DNA of 48,290 bases from CAZQKL01 sp964593895 [NCBI: uncultured bacterium] (GTDB lineage Bacteria > DYJV01): positions 1-48,290 of the forward strand of contig CAZQKL010000002.1 of the NCBI GenBank assembly GCA_964593895.1. Reading direction: 5' to 3'. The position numbers were made by a program, and so were the translations under genes. The notes beneath the pieces are model-generated. The model saw only the letters and a list, made by a program, of their open reading frames with translations, was not told the DNA's origin and made no database searches. Position 1 is the stretch's first letter. Every line of letters begins with the position of its first letter. Below are positions 8,719 to 16,499 of this stretch, in pieces.

Positions 8719-9031
8719 CTTTTCCCTCTTCTAATAATAATTCATTTGAAATTTTTTCTGTTTCTTCTTCCAATCCTTCAATATTTGAAAATTTAATTTC
8801 ATCAATCATATTATCAAGTTCCTCTATTTCAATCTCAATATCTTTTAATTTCTGAATAATGTCTTTTACTTCATCATCTTCTATGAAATTTTTATCAATA
8901 TCGTAAAATTCATAGACTAAAAAACCAAGTTCAGAAAATAATTTTTCTTTTCGTTTGTAAAGTTTATGTTTTTTAAGATTAATTTTTACAATTTTGAAAA
9001 AATTATAAATTTTTCTTAAAAACTCTTCCAT
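8696..9031 (-). CDS. Small acidic coiled-coil protein of unknown function
   Basis: A 111-residue protein I do not recognise. Residues 1-35 are basic and aromatic (LRKIYNFFKIVKINLKKHK); the rest is strongly acidic with heptad-like spacing of I, L and V (about 58-100), so a coiled coil is likely. There is no signal peptide or clear membrane segment. It is the first gene of the minus-strand run and overlaps the sirtuin by 23 bases. The frame is supported by that overlap and by a promoter just upstream, but no Shine-Dalgarno precedes the ATG. Function is unassigned. Confidence 0.7.
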   Translation of the reverse strand: MEEFLRKIYNFFKIVKINLKKHKLYKRKEKLFSELGFLVYEFYDIDKNFIEDDEVKDIIQKLKDIEIEIEELDNMIDEIKFSNIEGLEEETEKISNELLLEEGKDENGKDR

Positions 9032-9039
9032 TAAGAAAA

Positions 9040-9068
9040 TTAATAATAATAACTTAAATTTTTGTCAA
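9040..9068 (-). promoter_or_regulatory. Candidate promoter of the sirtuin/surE run
   Basis: Minus-strand TTGACA (9068-9063), a 17-base spacer, then TATTAA (9045-9040). The expected transcription start, near 9033, is only about 2 bases before the ATG at 9031, so the mRNA would be nearly leaderless. Confidence 0.5.
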
Positions 9069-9086
9069 TAAATTTTAATTGACAAA
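9061..9086. promoter_or_regulatory. Inverted repeat between divergent promoters (operator candidate)
   Basis: TTTGTCAAT (9061-9069) and ATTGACAAA (9078-9086) form perfect 9-base arms around 8 bases. Each arm contains the -35 element of one of the two divergent promoters. A further half-site TTTGACAAA occurs at 9120-9128, just downstream of the predicted liv transcription start. It could bind a dimeric regulator or be a by-product of two mirrored -35 boxes. Confidence 0.5.
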
Positions 9087-9107
9087 GATTTAAAATTAGT
9101 TTAATAA
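9079..9107 (+). promoter_or_regulatory. Candidate promoter of the liv operon
   Basis: TTGACA (9079-9084), 17 bases, then TAATAA (9102-9107). This gives a leader of about 30 bases that contains TTGACAAA (9121) and the strong AAGGAGGGG ribosome-binding site before the ATG at 9146. Confidence 0.55.
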
Positions 9108-9145
9108 ATCTAAACAATGTTTGACAAAATTAAAAGGAGGGGAGC

Positions 9146-10369
9146 ATGAAATGTAAAAAACTTTTATTAGCTTTTGCAGTAGTCTTTTTCTTTATCACAA
9201 ATCTTTTTGCAGGCAAAACAGTAAAAATTGGTTTTATTTACATTATGTCAGGTCCTTTTTCAGTTTATGGTAAATTTGCAAAACAGGGAGCAGAACTTGC
9301 AATTGAAGAAATTAATAAAAATGGCGGAATTATGGGTAGAAAAATTGTTGCTTATTTTGAGGACTCAGGTGCAAAACCAGCTGTTGCATTAAGAGCAATA
9401 AGAAAGCTTGTTTTACAGAAAAAAGTTGATGTTTTAATTGGATTTGATTCAAGTGGTGTTGCAAAAAGTGTTGTTGGAACAATTAAACAATTAAGAATTC
9501 CAACAATTGTAACTCATGCTGCAACCCCTGATATAACTGGAAAACAGTGCAACAGATATGTTTTTAGAATTTCTGTAAATCTTGCTCAAAATGTTAAAGC
9601 TGCAGCAATTTTAGCAAGCAAAATGAATGCAAAAAAATGGACAACAATTGGTCCTGCTTATGCATTTGGATTTCAATCTTGGGAATATTTTCAAAAATAT
9701 TTAAAACAGTTAAAACCAGATGTTGAATTTTTCCCAAAAGATAAAGTTGCATTTCCTCCATTTAAAACAACAGATTTCTCACCATATATTACAAAAATTA
9801 TGGAAGAAAAACCTGATGGAGTGTTTATCTCTTTATGGGGTGGAAATTTAGTTAACTTTATTAAACAGGGACTTGATATGGGATTTTTCAATGGAAATTA
9901 TAAAATATTAATGAGTCTTGGTGGAGCAGTAGAAGTTTTAGAGGCAATTGGGAAAATGAAAAAGAAATTACCTGAAACAATATGGGTTGGCACAAGATAC
10001 TGGTTTTTAGCTAATAAATCAAAAAGAAATCAAGAATTTGTAAAAGCATTTTACAAAAAATATCATTCTTATCCATCCTATAATGCTCATGGTGCATATT
10101 CAGCAGTTTATGTTTATAAAAAAGCAGTTGAAATTGCAAAATCTTTTGATAAAGAGAAAGTTGTAAATGCACTTGAAGGGTTAACTATAGAACTTCCTGT
10201 TGGTAAAATTTATATAAGACCAGAGGACCATCAGGCTGTTACAGATGCATGCTGGGGAAGATTGCATTATACTGATAAGTATCCTTTCCCAATTTTACAG
10301 CCATTTAAAATTTTTAAAGGAAAAGATGTGACAAGACCAGTTGAGCAAACTGAATGCAAAATGAAATAA
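9146..10369 (+). CDS. livJ: ABC transporter periplasmic substrate-binding protein (LivJ-like)
   Basis: A 407-residue periplasmic binding protein of the branched-chain amino-acid/amide family. The N-terminus is a typical signal peptide: basic MKCKK, a hydrophobic core, and probable cleavage after LFA near residue 22. The mature start VKIGFIYIMSGPFSVYGK and AAELAIEEINKNGGI-type pattern match type I binding folds. It heads a complete J-H-M-G-F set, with a strong Shine-Dalgarno. The ligand cannot be told from sequence; leucine-type amino acids, amides or small aromatic acids are all possible. Confidence 0.9.
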   Translation: MKCKKLLLAFAVVFFFITNLFAGKTVKIGFIYIMSGPFSVYGKFAKQGAELAIEEINKNGGIMGRKIVAYFEDSGAKPAVALRAIRKLVLQKKVDVLIGFDSSGVAKSVVGTIKQLRIPTIVTHAATPDITGKQCNRYVFRISVNLAQNVKAAAILASKMNAKKWTTIGPAYAFGFQSWEYFQKYLKQLKPDVEFFPKDKVAFPPFKTTDFSPYITKIMEEKPDGVFISLWGGNLVNFIKQGLDMGFFNGNYKILMSLGGAVEVLEAIGKMKKKLPETIWVGTRYWFLANKSKRNQEFVKAFYKKYHSYPSYNAHGAYSAVYVYKKAVEIAKSFDKEKVVNALEGLTIELPVGKIYIRPEDHQAVTDACWGRLHYTDKYPFPILQPFKIFKGKDVTRPVEQTECKMK

Positions 10370-10372
10370 GAA

Positions 10373-11236
10373 ATGGAAGGTTTTGTTCTTAATATATTAA
10401 ATGGATTAAGCTGGGGAATGTTACTATTCCTCATTTCTGTGGGACTTACAACAATTTTTGGAGTCATGGGTATTTTAAACTTTGCCCATGGCTCCTTTTA
10501 CATGCTTGGAGCTTATTTATGCTTTGAAATTTTTAGAAAAACTAATTCATACTGGATTGGCTTTTTTGTTTCACCAATTTGTGTTGGAATAATTGGCTTT
10601 ATAATTGAAAAAACTCTTTTAAATAAAATCTATTCAAGAGATATAATCTTTCAATTATTGCTTACTTTTGCAATTCTTTTAATTCTTGATGATAGTGTAA
10701 GGTTTATTTGGGGACCAGGATACCATGTGATAAATCCACCAGAAATATTATCAGGCTCGGTTAAAATTTTTTCTCATGAATATCCAGTTTATAGAATTTT
10801 TCTAATTATTTTAGGACCAATTGTTGCTTTTATTCTGTGGAGCTTTTTTCATCTAACAAAATTTGGAAAAATAATTAGGGCGGTAGCACAAGACAGAGAA
10901 ATGGCTGAAGGAATTGGATTAAATGCACCATTAATATTTTCACTTGTTTTTGCATTTGGTTGCTGGCTTGCAGGAATTGGAGGAGCTTTGGCAACTCCTA
11001 TTGAAAGCATTACACCTTCAATGGGTGAAAAAATAATTATTGAAAGCTTCATTGTAGTTGTAATTGGTGGCATGGGAAGTTTTCCAGGAGCTTTTATAGG
11101 AGCACTTCTATTAGGTCTTGTTGAATCTTTTGGCACAAATTTAATAGGTGAAATTCAAATGGCAATTCCATATTTATTACTGGCAATTGTTTTATTGGTT
11201 AAACCAACAGGAATATTTGGGAAGAAATTAACATGA
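10373..11236 (+). CDS. livH: Branched-chain amino-acid-type ABC permease (LivH-like)
   Basis: A 287-residue polytopic inner-membrane permease with the family pattern FGVMGILNFAHGSFYMLGAY near the N-terminus and VVVIGGMGSFPGAFIGALLLG near the C-terminus. It forms the channel with LivM. It starts three bases after the livJ stop without a clear Shine-Dalgarno, so it is probably translated by reinitiation. Confidence 0.93.
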   Translation: MEGFVLNILNGLSWGMLLFLISVGLTTIFGVMGILNFAHGSFYMLGAYLCFEIFRKTNSYWIGFFVSPICVGIIGFIIEKTLLNKIYSRDIIFQLLLTFAILLILDDSVRFIWGPGYHVINPPEILSGSVKIFSHEYPVYRIFLIILGPIVAFILWSFFHLTKFGKIIRAVAQDREMAEGIGLNAPLIFSLVFAFGCWLAGIGGALATPIESITPSMGEKIIIESFIVVVIGGMGSFPGAFIGALLLGLVESFGTNLIGEIQMAIPYLLLAIVLLVKPTGIFGKKLT

Positions 11237-12165
11237 AAAAGTTGATGTTTTTACTTATTATTTTTTTTATATTTTTACCATTTATCTTTTCTGAATATTG
11301 GATTTTTATTGGAATTGAAATTCTTATTATGGGCTTTTTTGCAATGAGTTTTAATCTTTTAATGGGTTATTCAGGATTACTTTCATTTGGGCATGCTGGT
11401 TTTTTTGGAGTAGGTGCATATATAACAGCACTATTAATTCAACATGGAATTAATTCAATACCTTTAATTTTAATATTTACAATTATTGGAACATTTATAT
11501 GCTCTTTAATTATTGGTTATCTTTCTGTGAAGCAGGATGAAATTTATTTTGCAATGATTACTCTTGGATTTGGGATGATGTTATACACAATAGCTCATAA
11601 CTGGACAGAGGTTACAGGAGGTTCTGATGGATTACCACTTGTAAATATTCCTTCTATTTTAAATTTTTCATTAATTGACCCTAAAAATTTGTATTATTTT
11701 ACATTAATAATAGTTTCTGCTGGCATATTTTTATTGCATAAAATTGTTAATTCACCATTTGGACTAATTTTAAAAGGAATGAGAGAAAATAAAAACAGGC
11801 TTAATTTTTCTGGTGGAAATATAACATTAATTAGATTATTTGCTTTCACCCTCTCAGGAACATTATCTGGAGTAAGTGGTTTTTTATTCTGTCTATTTAG
11901 CAGTATGGCTACTCCTGAATTTTTACACTGGAGTTTTTCAGCTAAACCTGTTATAATGTCAATAATTGGAGGAGCATGGATTTTTTTTGGCCCTCTTGTT
12001 GGTTCTGCAATATTTTTTGCTCTTGAACAATTAATAAAAATGTATACAGAAAACTGGATGATATTTTTAGGTGCAATTCTGGTTCCAATTACAATTCTTT
12101 TTCCAAAAGGAGTTCTTGGAACAATTTACGATTATGCAAAGCGAAAATTCTATATTAGAAGTTAA
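11233..12165 (+). CDS. livM: Branched-chain amino-acid-type ABC permease (LivM-like)
   Basis: A 310-residue second permease subunit with many membrane segments and the characteristic LMGYSGLLSFGHAGFFGVGAY block plus VTGGSDGLPL. It overlaps livH by 4 bases (ATGA). The cytoplasmic EAA-like loop lies near GLILKGMRENKNR. The 3' end overlaps livG by 32 bases. Confidence 0.93.
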   Translation: MKKLMFLLIIFFIFLPFIFSEYWIFIGIEILIMGFFAMSFNLLMGYSGLLSFGHAGFFGVGAYITALLIQHGINSIPLILIFTIIGTFICSLIIGYLSVKQDEIYFAMITLGFGMMLYTIAHNWTEVTGGSDGLPLVNIPSILNFSLIDPKNLYYFTLIIVSAGIFLLHKIVNSPFGLILKGMRENKNRLNFSGGNITLIRLFAFTLSGTLSGVSGFLFCLFSSMATPEFLHWSFSAKPVIMSIIGGAWIFFGPLVGSAIFFALEQLIKMYTENWMIFLGAILVPITILFPKGVLGTIYDYAKRKFYIRS

Positions 12166-12895
12166 AGATATTCATTTTTCTTATGGCAAATTTAAAGTAT
12201 TAAATGGAATAACTTTAAAAGTTAAAAAAGGTGGAATAACAGCATTAATTGGACCAAATGGTGCAGGAAAAACAACTTTTTACAACGTTATATCAGGCAA
12301 ATTCTCTCCCACAAAAGGAAAAATTTTTTTTAATGGCAAAGATATTACCGGGCTTCCTGCACATAAAATTGTAAAATTAAAACTTGTAAGGTCATTTCAA
12401 ATCACCAATGTTTTTCCTGAACTTACAGTTTTAGAAAATATATTAATTCCTTTAATTTTAGAAAAAGGATATACTTTTGCAATTTTTAAAAACATAAAAA
12501 AATTTAAAGATTTATACTTTCAAGCTAATGAAATTTTAGAAAAATTAAAAATAGCTGATTTAAAAAATAAAAAAGTTAAAGAACTTGCATATGGAGACAA
12601 AAGGCTTGTTGAAATTGGAATCACATTTGCAAGCTCTCCTGAAATGATATTACTTGATGAACCAACTGCTGGAATGAATCCTGAAGAAACTGAAAGAATA
12701 GTTAATCTCATTAAGGAATTATCTGAAAATTCAAATGTTACATTTTTCATAACAGAGCATGATATGAATGTGGTATTTGCAGTTTCTGAATATATTTTTG
12801 TTCTTCATCAGGGAAGATTACTTGCCCAAGGCACACCAAATGAAATAAAAAATAATTCAAAAGTAAAAGAAGCCTATCTTGGGGGCTCTGTTTAA
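12134..12895 (+). CDS. livG: Branched-chain amino-acid-type ABC ATPase (LivG-like)
   Basis: A 253-residue ATPase. Walker A is GPNGAGKTT, Walker B is MILLDEPTAGMNPEE, and the signature is LAYGDKR in place of LSGGQ, which is typical of LivG. I chose the ATG at 12134 (MQSENSILEVKDIHFSYG) because the earlier in-frame start at 12071 would add residues that merely read through livM in another frame and match no ABC protein. The overlap with livM is therefore 32 bases. Confidence 0.93.
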   Translation: MQSENSILEVKDIHFSYGKFKVLNGITLKVKKGGITALIGPNGAGKTTFYNVISGKFSPTKGKIFFNGKDITGLPAHKIVKLKLVRSFQITNVFPELTVLENILIPLILEKGYTFAIFKNIKKFKDLYFQANEILEKLKIADLKNKKVKELAYGDKRLVEIGITFASSPEMILLDEPTAGMNPEETERIVNLIKELSENSNVTFFITEHDMNVVFAVSEYIFVLHQGRLLAQGTPNEIKNNSKVKEAYLGGSV

Positions 12896-13593
12896 TGTTA
12901 AAAGTAAATGATATTCATGTATATATTCAGGATAGCTATATTATTCAAGGAGTGAGTCTTGAAGTTAAAAAAAATGAAATAGTGTGCTTACTTGGTAGAA
13001 ATGGTGCAGGTAAAACTACAACTATAAAAAGTATTATGGGATATTACCATCCTAAAAGAGGTGAAATTTTCTTTGAAGGTAAAAATATAACTAAAAATAG
13101 AGTATTTGAAAATGTTAGACTTGGAATTGGCTATGTTCCAGAAGATAGAAGACTTTTTCCAGACCTTACAGTTAAAGAAAACTTTGAAGTTGCTTTTTTA
13201 CCACCTAAAGAAGGTATTGAACCATGGACTATTGAAAGAATTTTTAACGAAATTCCAATTGTTGAAAAACTAAAAGATAAAAAAGCAGGTGAATTAAGTG
13301 GTGGAGAACAGCAAATAGTTGCAATTGCAAGAGCTTTATGCTGTAATCCAAAACTACTTCTTCTTGATGAACCTTGTGAAGGTCTTGCACCAGTTATTGT
13401 TGAACATCTTGGAGAAATTATTCTAAAATTAAAAAAGCATATTACAATTCTTCTTGCAGAGCAGAATGCTCATTTTGCTATGAAAATTTCAGATAGGGGA
13501 TATGTAATTGATAAAGGGAAAATAAAATTTAGTGGTAGTATTAATGAATTAAAGGAAAATAAAGAAATTCAAGAAAGATATCTGGCGGTTTAA
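12895..13593 (+). CDS. livF: Branched-chain amino-acid-type ABC ATPase (LivF-like)
   Basis: A 232-residue ATPase with Walker A GRNGAGKTT, signature LSGGEQQ, Walker B LLLLDEPCEGLAP and the H-loop replaced by the LivF-typical LLAEQN. Its ATG shares one base with the livG stop (TAATG). It completes the importer. Confidence 0.93.
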   Translation: MLKVNDIHVYIQDSYIIQGVSLEVKKNEIVCLLGRNGAGKTTTIKSIMGYYHPKRGEIFFEGKNITKNRVFENVRLGIGYVPEDRRLFPDLTVKENFEVAFLPPKEGIEPWTIERIFNEIPIVEKLKDKKAGELSGGEQQIVAIARALCCNPKLLLLDEPCEGLAPVIVEHLGEIILKLKKHITILLAEQNAHFAMKISDRGYVIDKGKIKFSGSINELKENKEIQERYLAV

Positions 13594-13594
13594 A

Positions 13595-14236
13595 ATGAAA
13601 AAATATTTTATTGCTGGAACTGATACAGAAGTTGGAAAAACTTATGTAACTTGTTTAATTTGTAATTATTTGAAAAAAAAAGGATTTAAAGTAGGAACTT
13701 TAAAGCCAATTGAATCTGGAGTAGAAAATAACCCTACACCAGATTTCAAAAAAATTGCTTTAGCAAGTGGTGATATAGAAAAACCTATCTATATTTTAAA
13801 AAAGCCATTAGCTCCTTATATTTCAGCTAAATTGGATAATATTGAAATTTCAATTGAAAGAATAATAAAATTTTATGAAAATGATATAAAAAATACTTAT
13901 GATTACTATTTTATTGAAGGTGCTGGAGGACTTTTTGTCCCAATTACTAAAAATTATCTATATATTGACCTTATAAAAATGTTTAACTGTGAGGTTATTT
14001 TAGTCGCAAGAACTAATCTCGGAACTGTTAATCATACTTTGCTATCAATAGAAGCTCTGGAAAAAAGAAAAATCCCTATAAAAGGAATTATTTTGAATGA
14101 AATTTTTGAAACAGATGAATTTATGTTAAAAAATAACATAGAAATGATTGAACATTTTTCAAAACATAAAGTTCTAACAGTTATAAGAAAAAATCAAGAT
14201 AAATTGACTAATAATTTAAAAAATGGTATTATTTAA
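13595..14236 (+). CDS. bioD: Dethiobiotin synthetase
   Basis: A 213-residue enzyme that closes the ureido ring of dethiobiotin from diaminopelargonic acid, CO2 and ATP. The N-terminal GTDTEVGKT P-loop, the KPIESGV lysine segment, and EGAGGLFVPI match the family. It starts two bases after livF, so it may be carried on the transporter transcript, though the pathway link is unclear. Other biotin genes are not in the window. Its 3' end contains the promoter of the downstream tRNA genes. Confidence 0.9.
   Translation: MKKYFIAGTDTEVGKTYVTCLICNYLKKKGFKVGTLKPIESGVENNPTPDFKKIALASGDIEKPIYILKKPLAPYISAKLDNIEISIERIIKFYENDIKNTYDYYFIEGAGGLFVPITKNYLYIDLIKMFNCEVILVARTNLGTVNHTLLSIEALEKRKIPIKGIILNEIFETDEFMLKNNIEMIEHFSKHKVLTVIRKNQDKLTNNLKNGII
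14204..14232 (+). promoter_or_regulatory. Promoter of the tRNA-Arg/tRNA-Leu pair, inside bioD
   Basis: TTGACT (14204-14209), 17 bases, TATTAT (14227-14232) with a TGG extension just before the -10. The predicted start near 14239 is about 7 bases before the mature tRNA-Arg. The -35, spacer and most of the -10 are within the bioD coding sequence, which stops at 14236. Confidence 0.7.
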
Positions 14237-14245
14237 AATGAAAAT

Positions 14246-14319
14246 GCGGCTGTAGCTCAGCTGGATAGAGCGTCGGACTTCGAATCCGAAAGCCGCAGGT
14301 TCAAATCCTGCCAGCCGCG
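14246..14319 (+). tRNA. tRNA-Arg(TCG)
   Basis: The acceptor GCGGCTG (14246-14252) pairs with CAGCCGC (14312-14318), with discriminator G at 14319. The D-arm is GCTC/GAGC, the anticodon stem TCGGA/TCCGA surrounds CTTCGAA giving anticodon TCG, and the T-arm GCAGG/CCTGC carries TTCAAAT. CCA is not encoded. Confidence 0.95.
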
Positions 14320-14326
14320 AATTTTT

Positions 14327-14411
14327 GCGTGAGTGGCGGAATTGGCAGACGCACAGGACTTAGGATCCTGTGGGAGTTAATCCCGTGGGGGTTCAAGTCC
14401 CCCCTCACGCA
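14327..14411 (+). tRNA. tRNA-Leu(TAG)
   Basis: An 85-base class II tRNA. The acceptor GCGTGAG pairs with CTCACGC, with A73 at 14411. The anticodon stem CAGGA/TCCTG encloses CTTAGGA giving anticodon TAG. It has a long variable arm with GGGA/TCCC pairing and a T-arm GGGGG/CCCCC carrying TTCAAGT. CCA is not encoded. It is 7 bases from tRNA-Arg, so the two are probably co-transcribed. Confidence 0.95.
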
Positions 14412-14432
14412 TCTTATAGAATAAATCATAAA

Positions 14433-15566
14433 ATGATTATGAGAAAAATTATTTTCCGCGATTTTCCACTTGTAAACAGAGAGGAAGAAGAGAGATACCT
14501 ACTTGAGAGATTAAAAAACGGCGCAAGTCAAATTTTATTTATCTATGGTCCAAAATCAAGTGGGAAAACAACTTTAATTGAATACATTGTTGAAGAAAAT
14601 CTTCAAAAGGATAAAAAATTTTATGTGAATTATGTAAACTTCAGAGGTTATGCAATACATAATTATGATTCTTTTTTAAATATCTATTTTAAACCTGTAA
14701 CAGAAGAAAATAAATCATTTCTTGCAAAAATGTTAGAAAAGTTTAATGTTGTATTATCAGGAATGAAAGGAGAAATTAGCATACCTGAAAAAGGGATAAA
14801 TTTTATGATAAGTTATAATTTATTTAAGGGACTTGAAGATAAAAAAGTAGACCCATTTGATTTATTTTTTGATGTTTTGAGGAATTTGAAAGAAAAAGGG
14901 AAACAACCTGTTTTAATAATAGACGAAGTTCAGGAGTTGAGAGATATTTATATGAATGAGAATAGAGAGAAAAGATATTTGCTCACAGAGTTTTTCAAAT
15001 TTTTAATAAGATTAACAAAAGAAACGCATCTTGCCCATGTATTTATAGTTACAAGCTCATCAATATTTATAGATGAAATATACAATAATTCAAAGTTAGC
15101 TAAAACAAGTGAATTTTTTCTTATAGACCACTTTGATTATGAAACTACAAGAGAATGGTTAGAAGAAGAAGGATTTAGCAATAAAGAAATAGATTTAATC
15201 TGGGAATATTTAGGAGGGTGTCCATTTGATTTAATAACACTTTTATCAAATAGAAAAATTTTCAAAGAAAGGTTTAATTTAGAAGAATATTTAAAAAAAC
15301 AAGCAATGGAGATGAGAGGAAAGATAAGTTTTACAGTATCAGAGGAATTTGGAACAATAGAAGAAAAGAGGTATTTTAAAAAATTAGTTAAAGAAATCAT
15401 AAAAAATGGCTATGTATTTAAAGAAGATGAGAATGAATTACAGAAAAAGGTTTTAAGAAAAGCCATAGAAAAAGACCTCCTTTTTTTAAAAGCAGAAGAA
15501 GGTAAAATAATCTTCAATTCACAAATAATGAAAAAAGGAGCAGAAATTTATCTTGGATTAATTTGA
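14433..15566 (+). CDS. Archaeal-type AAA+ ATPase
   Basis: About 377 residues with an archaeal-type ATPase (STAND-like P-loop) layout: an N-terminal NREEEERYLLERLKNG element, Walker A GPKSSGKTT (about 39-47), Walker B VLIIDEVQEL (about 160-169), a sensor region (VFIVTSSSIFIDE), and a C-terminal winged-helix-like part. These proteins are common in archaea and thermophilic bacteria, and their function is mostly unknown. Start codons at 14433 or 14439 are both possible; the longer frame from 14370 lies in tRNA-Leu and is rejected. The gene stands alone directly after two tRNA genes, a common site for acquired genes. Transfer is inference. Confidence 0.8.
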   Translation: MIMRKIIFRDFPLVNREEEERYLLERLKNGASQILFIYGPKSSGKTTLIEYIVEENLQKDKKFYVNYVNFRGYAIHNYDSFLNIYFKPVTEENKSFLAKMLEKFNVVLSGMKGEISIPEKGINFMISYNLFKGLEDKKVDPFDLFFDVLRNLKEKGKQPVLIIDEVQELRDIYMNENREKRYLLTEFFKFLIRLTKETHLAHVFIVTSSSIFIDEIYNNSKLAKTSEFFLIDHFDYETTREWLEEEGFSNKEIDLIWEYLGGCPFDLITLLSNRKIFKERFNLEEYLKKQAMEMRGKISFTVSEEFGTIEEKRYFKKLVKEIIKNGYVFKEDENELQKKVLRKAIEKDLLFLKAEEGKIIFNSQIMKKGAEIYLGLI

Positions 15567-15584
15567 AAAAATAACCTGCCTTCA

Positions 15585-15612
15585 TTGACTTTTTAAGAAA
15601 AATTAGTATAAT
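15585..15612 (+). promoter_or_regulatory. Promoter of htpX
   Basis: TTGACT (15585-15590), a 16-base spacer and a perfect TATAAT (15607-15612). The 66-base gap between the ATPase gene and htpX also holds a GGAGGG ribosome-binding site at 15635-15640. Confidence 0.75.
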
Positions 15613-15644
15613 TAAAATGAGAAAATTTAAAATTGGAGGGATGT

Positions 15645-16499
15645 ATGAATCAAATTAAAACATTTCTTTTGATGGCGGTTTTGACAGTAATTTTTGTTAT
15701 GCTTGGCAAACTTTTTGGTGGTAAAAGTGGAATGATAATAGCATTTTTAATTGCTCTTGGGATGAATATGTTTTCATACTGGTTCAGTGATAAAATTGTG
15801 TTAAAAATGTATGGAGCAAAAGAAGTTAGCGAAAATGAAGCTCCAACTTTACATAAAATGGTATCACTTTTATCAGAAAGGGCAAATATTCCAAAGCCAA
15901 AAGTTTACATAATTGATACTCAGATGCCAAATGCATTTGCAACTGGAAGAAATCCTTCTCATTCAGCAGTTGCAGTAACTACAGGTATTATGAATCTTCT
16001 CTCAGAAGATGAGCTTTTCGGAGTTTTAGCTCATGAAATTTCTCATATTAAACATAGAGACATTTTGGTCTCTACAATTGCAGCAACAATGGCTGGTGCT
16101 ATTGCAATGATTGCAGATTGGATGAAATGGGGAGCAATATTTGGGGTTGGTAGTGATGATGAAGACAGTGGTGCAAATTTCATTTTTGTGTTAATTTTTA
16201 GTATAATTGCTTCAATTGCAGCATTTTTAATTCAAATGGCAATTTCAAGAGCAAGAGAATATATGGCAGATGAAAGTGGAGCAAAATTATGTGGAAATCC
16301 TTTATATCTTGCAAATGCTCTTAAAAAACTTGCATACGGAGTTCAAGTAAATCCACCTGAAAAAATAAATCCAGCAACAGCTCACATGTTTATTGTTAAT
16401 CCATTATCAGGAGGTGAAGCAATACTAAATCTATTCAGCACCCATCCTCCAATTGAAGAAAGGATAAGAAGACTGGAGGCAATGGCTTTTGGAACATAA
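15645..16499 (+). CDS. htpX: Membrane zinc protease HtpX
   Basis: About 284 residues, an M48-family inner-membrane metalloprotease that degrades misfolded membrane proteins. There are two N-terminal membrane segments, the zinc motif HEISH in [10 protein letters not shown], and the third ligand in [10 protein letters not shown], with two more membrane helices between. The ATG at 15645 is preferred over an upstream TTG at 15633, because GGAGG lies 5 bases before it and the TTG overlaps that site. It has its own good promoter, as expected for a stress protease. Confidence 0.93.
   Translation: MNQIKTFLLMAVLTVIFVMLGKLFGGKSGMIIAFLIALGMNMFSYWFSDKIVLKMYGAKEVSENEAPTLHKMVSLLSERANIPKPKVYIIDTQMPNAFATGRNPSHSAVAVTTGIMNLLSEDELFGVLAHEISHIKHRDILVSTIAATMAGAIAMIADWMKWGAIFGVGSDDEDSGANFIFVLIFSIIASIAAFLIQMAISRAREYMADESGAKLCGNPLYLANALKKLAYGVQVNPPEKINPATAHMFIVNPLSGGEAILNLFSTHPPIEERIRRLEAMAFGT

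Noticed and set aside
9032-9145. CRISPR-like or tandem repeat from the repeated TTGACAAA boxes
   Set aside because: Only three short copies in mixed orientation and spacing; they fit promoter/operator elements. No CRISPR array occurs in the window.
10849-11136. 95-residue minus-strand frame opposite livH
   Set aside because: Shadow of the well-supported permease gene.
12071-12133. N-terminal extension of livG
   Set aside because: It only reads livM in another frame; ABC ATPase homology starts at the ATG at 12134.
14370-14432. In-frame GTG start for the ATPase inside tRNA-Leu
   Set aside because: These codons are the variable arm, T-arm and acceptor of the tRNA; the protein family starts later, at 14433 or 14439.
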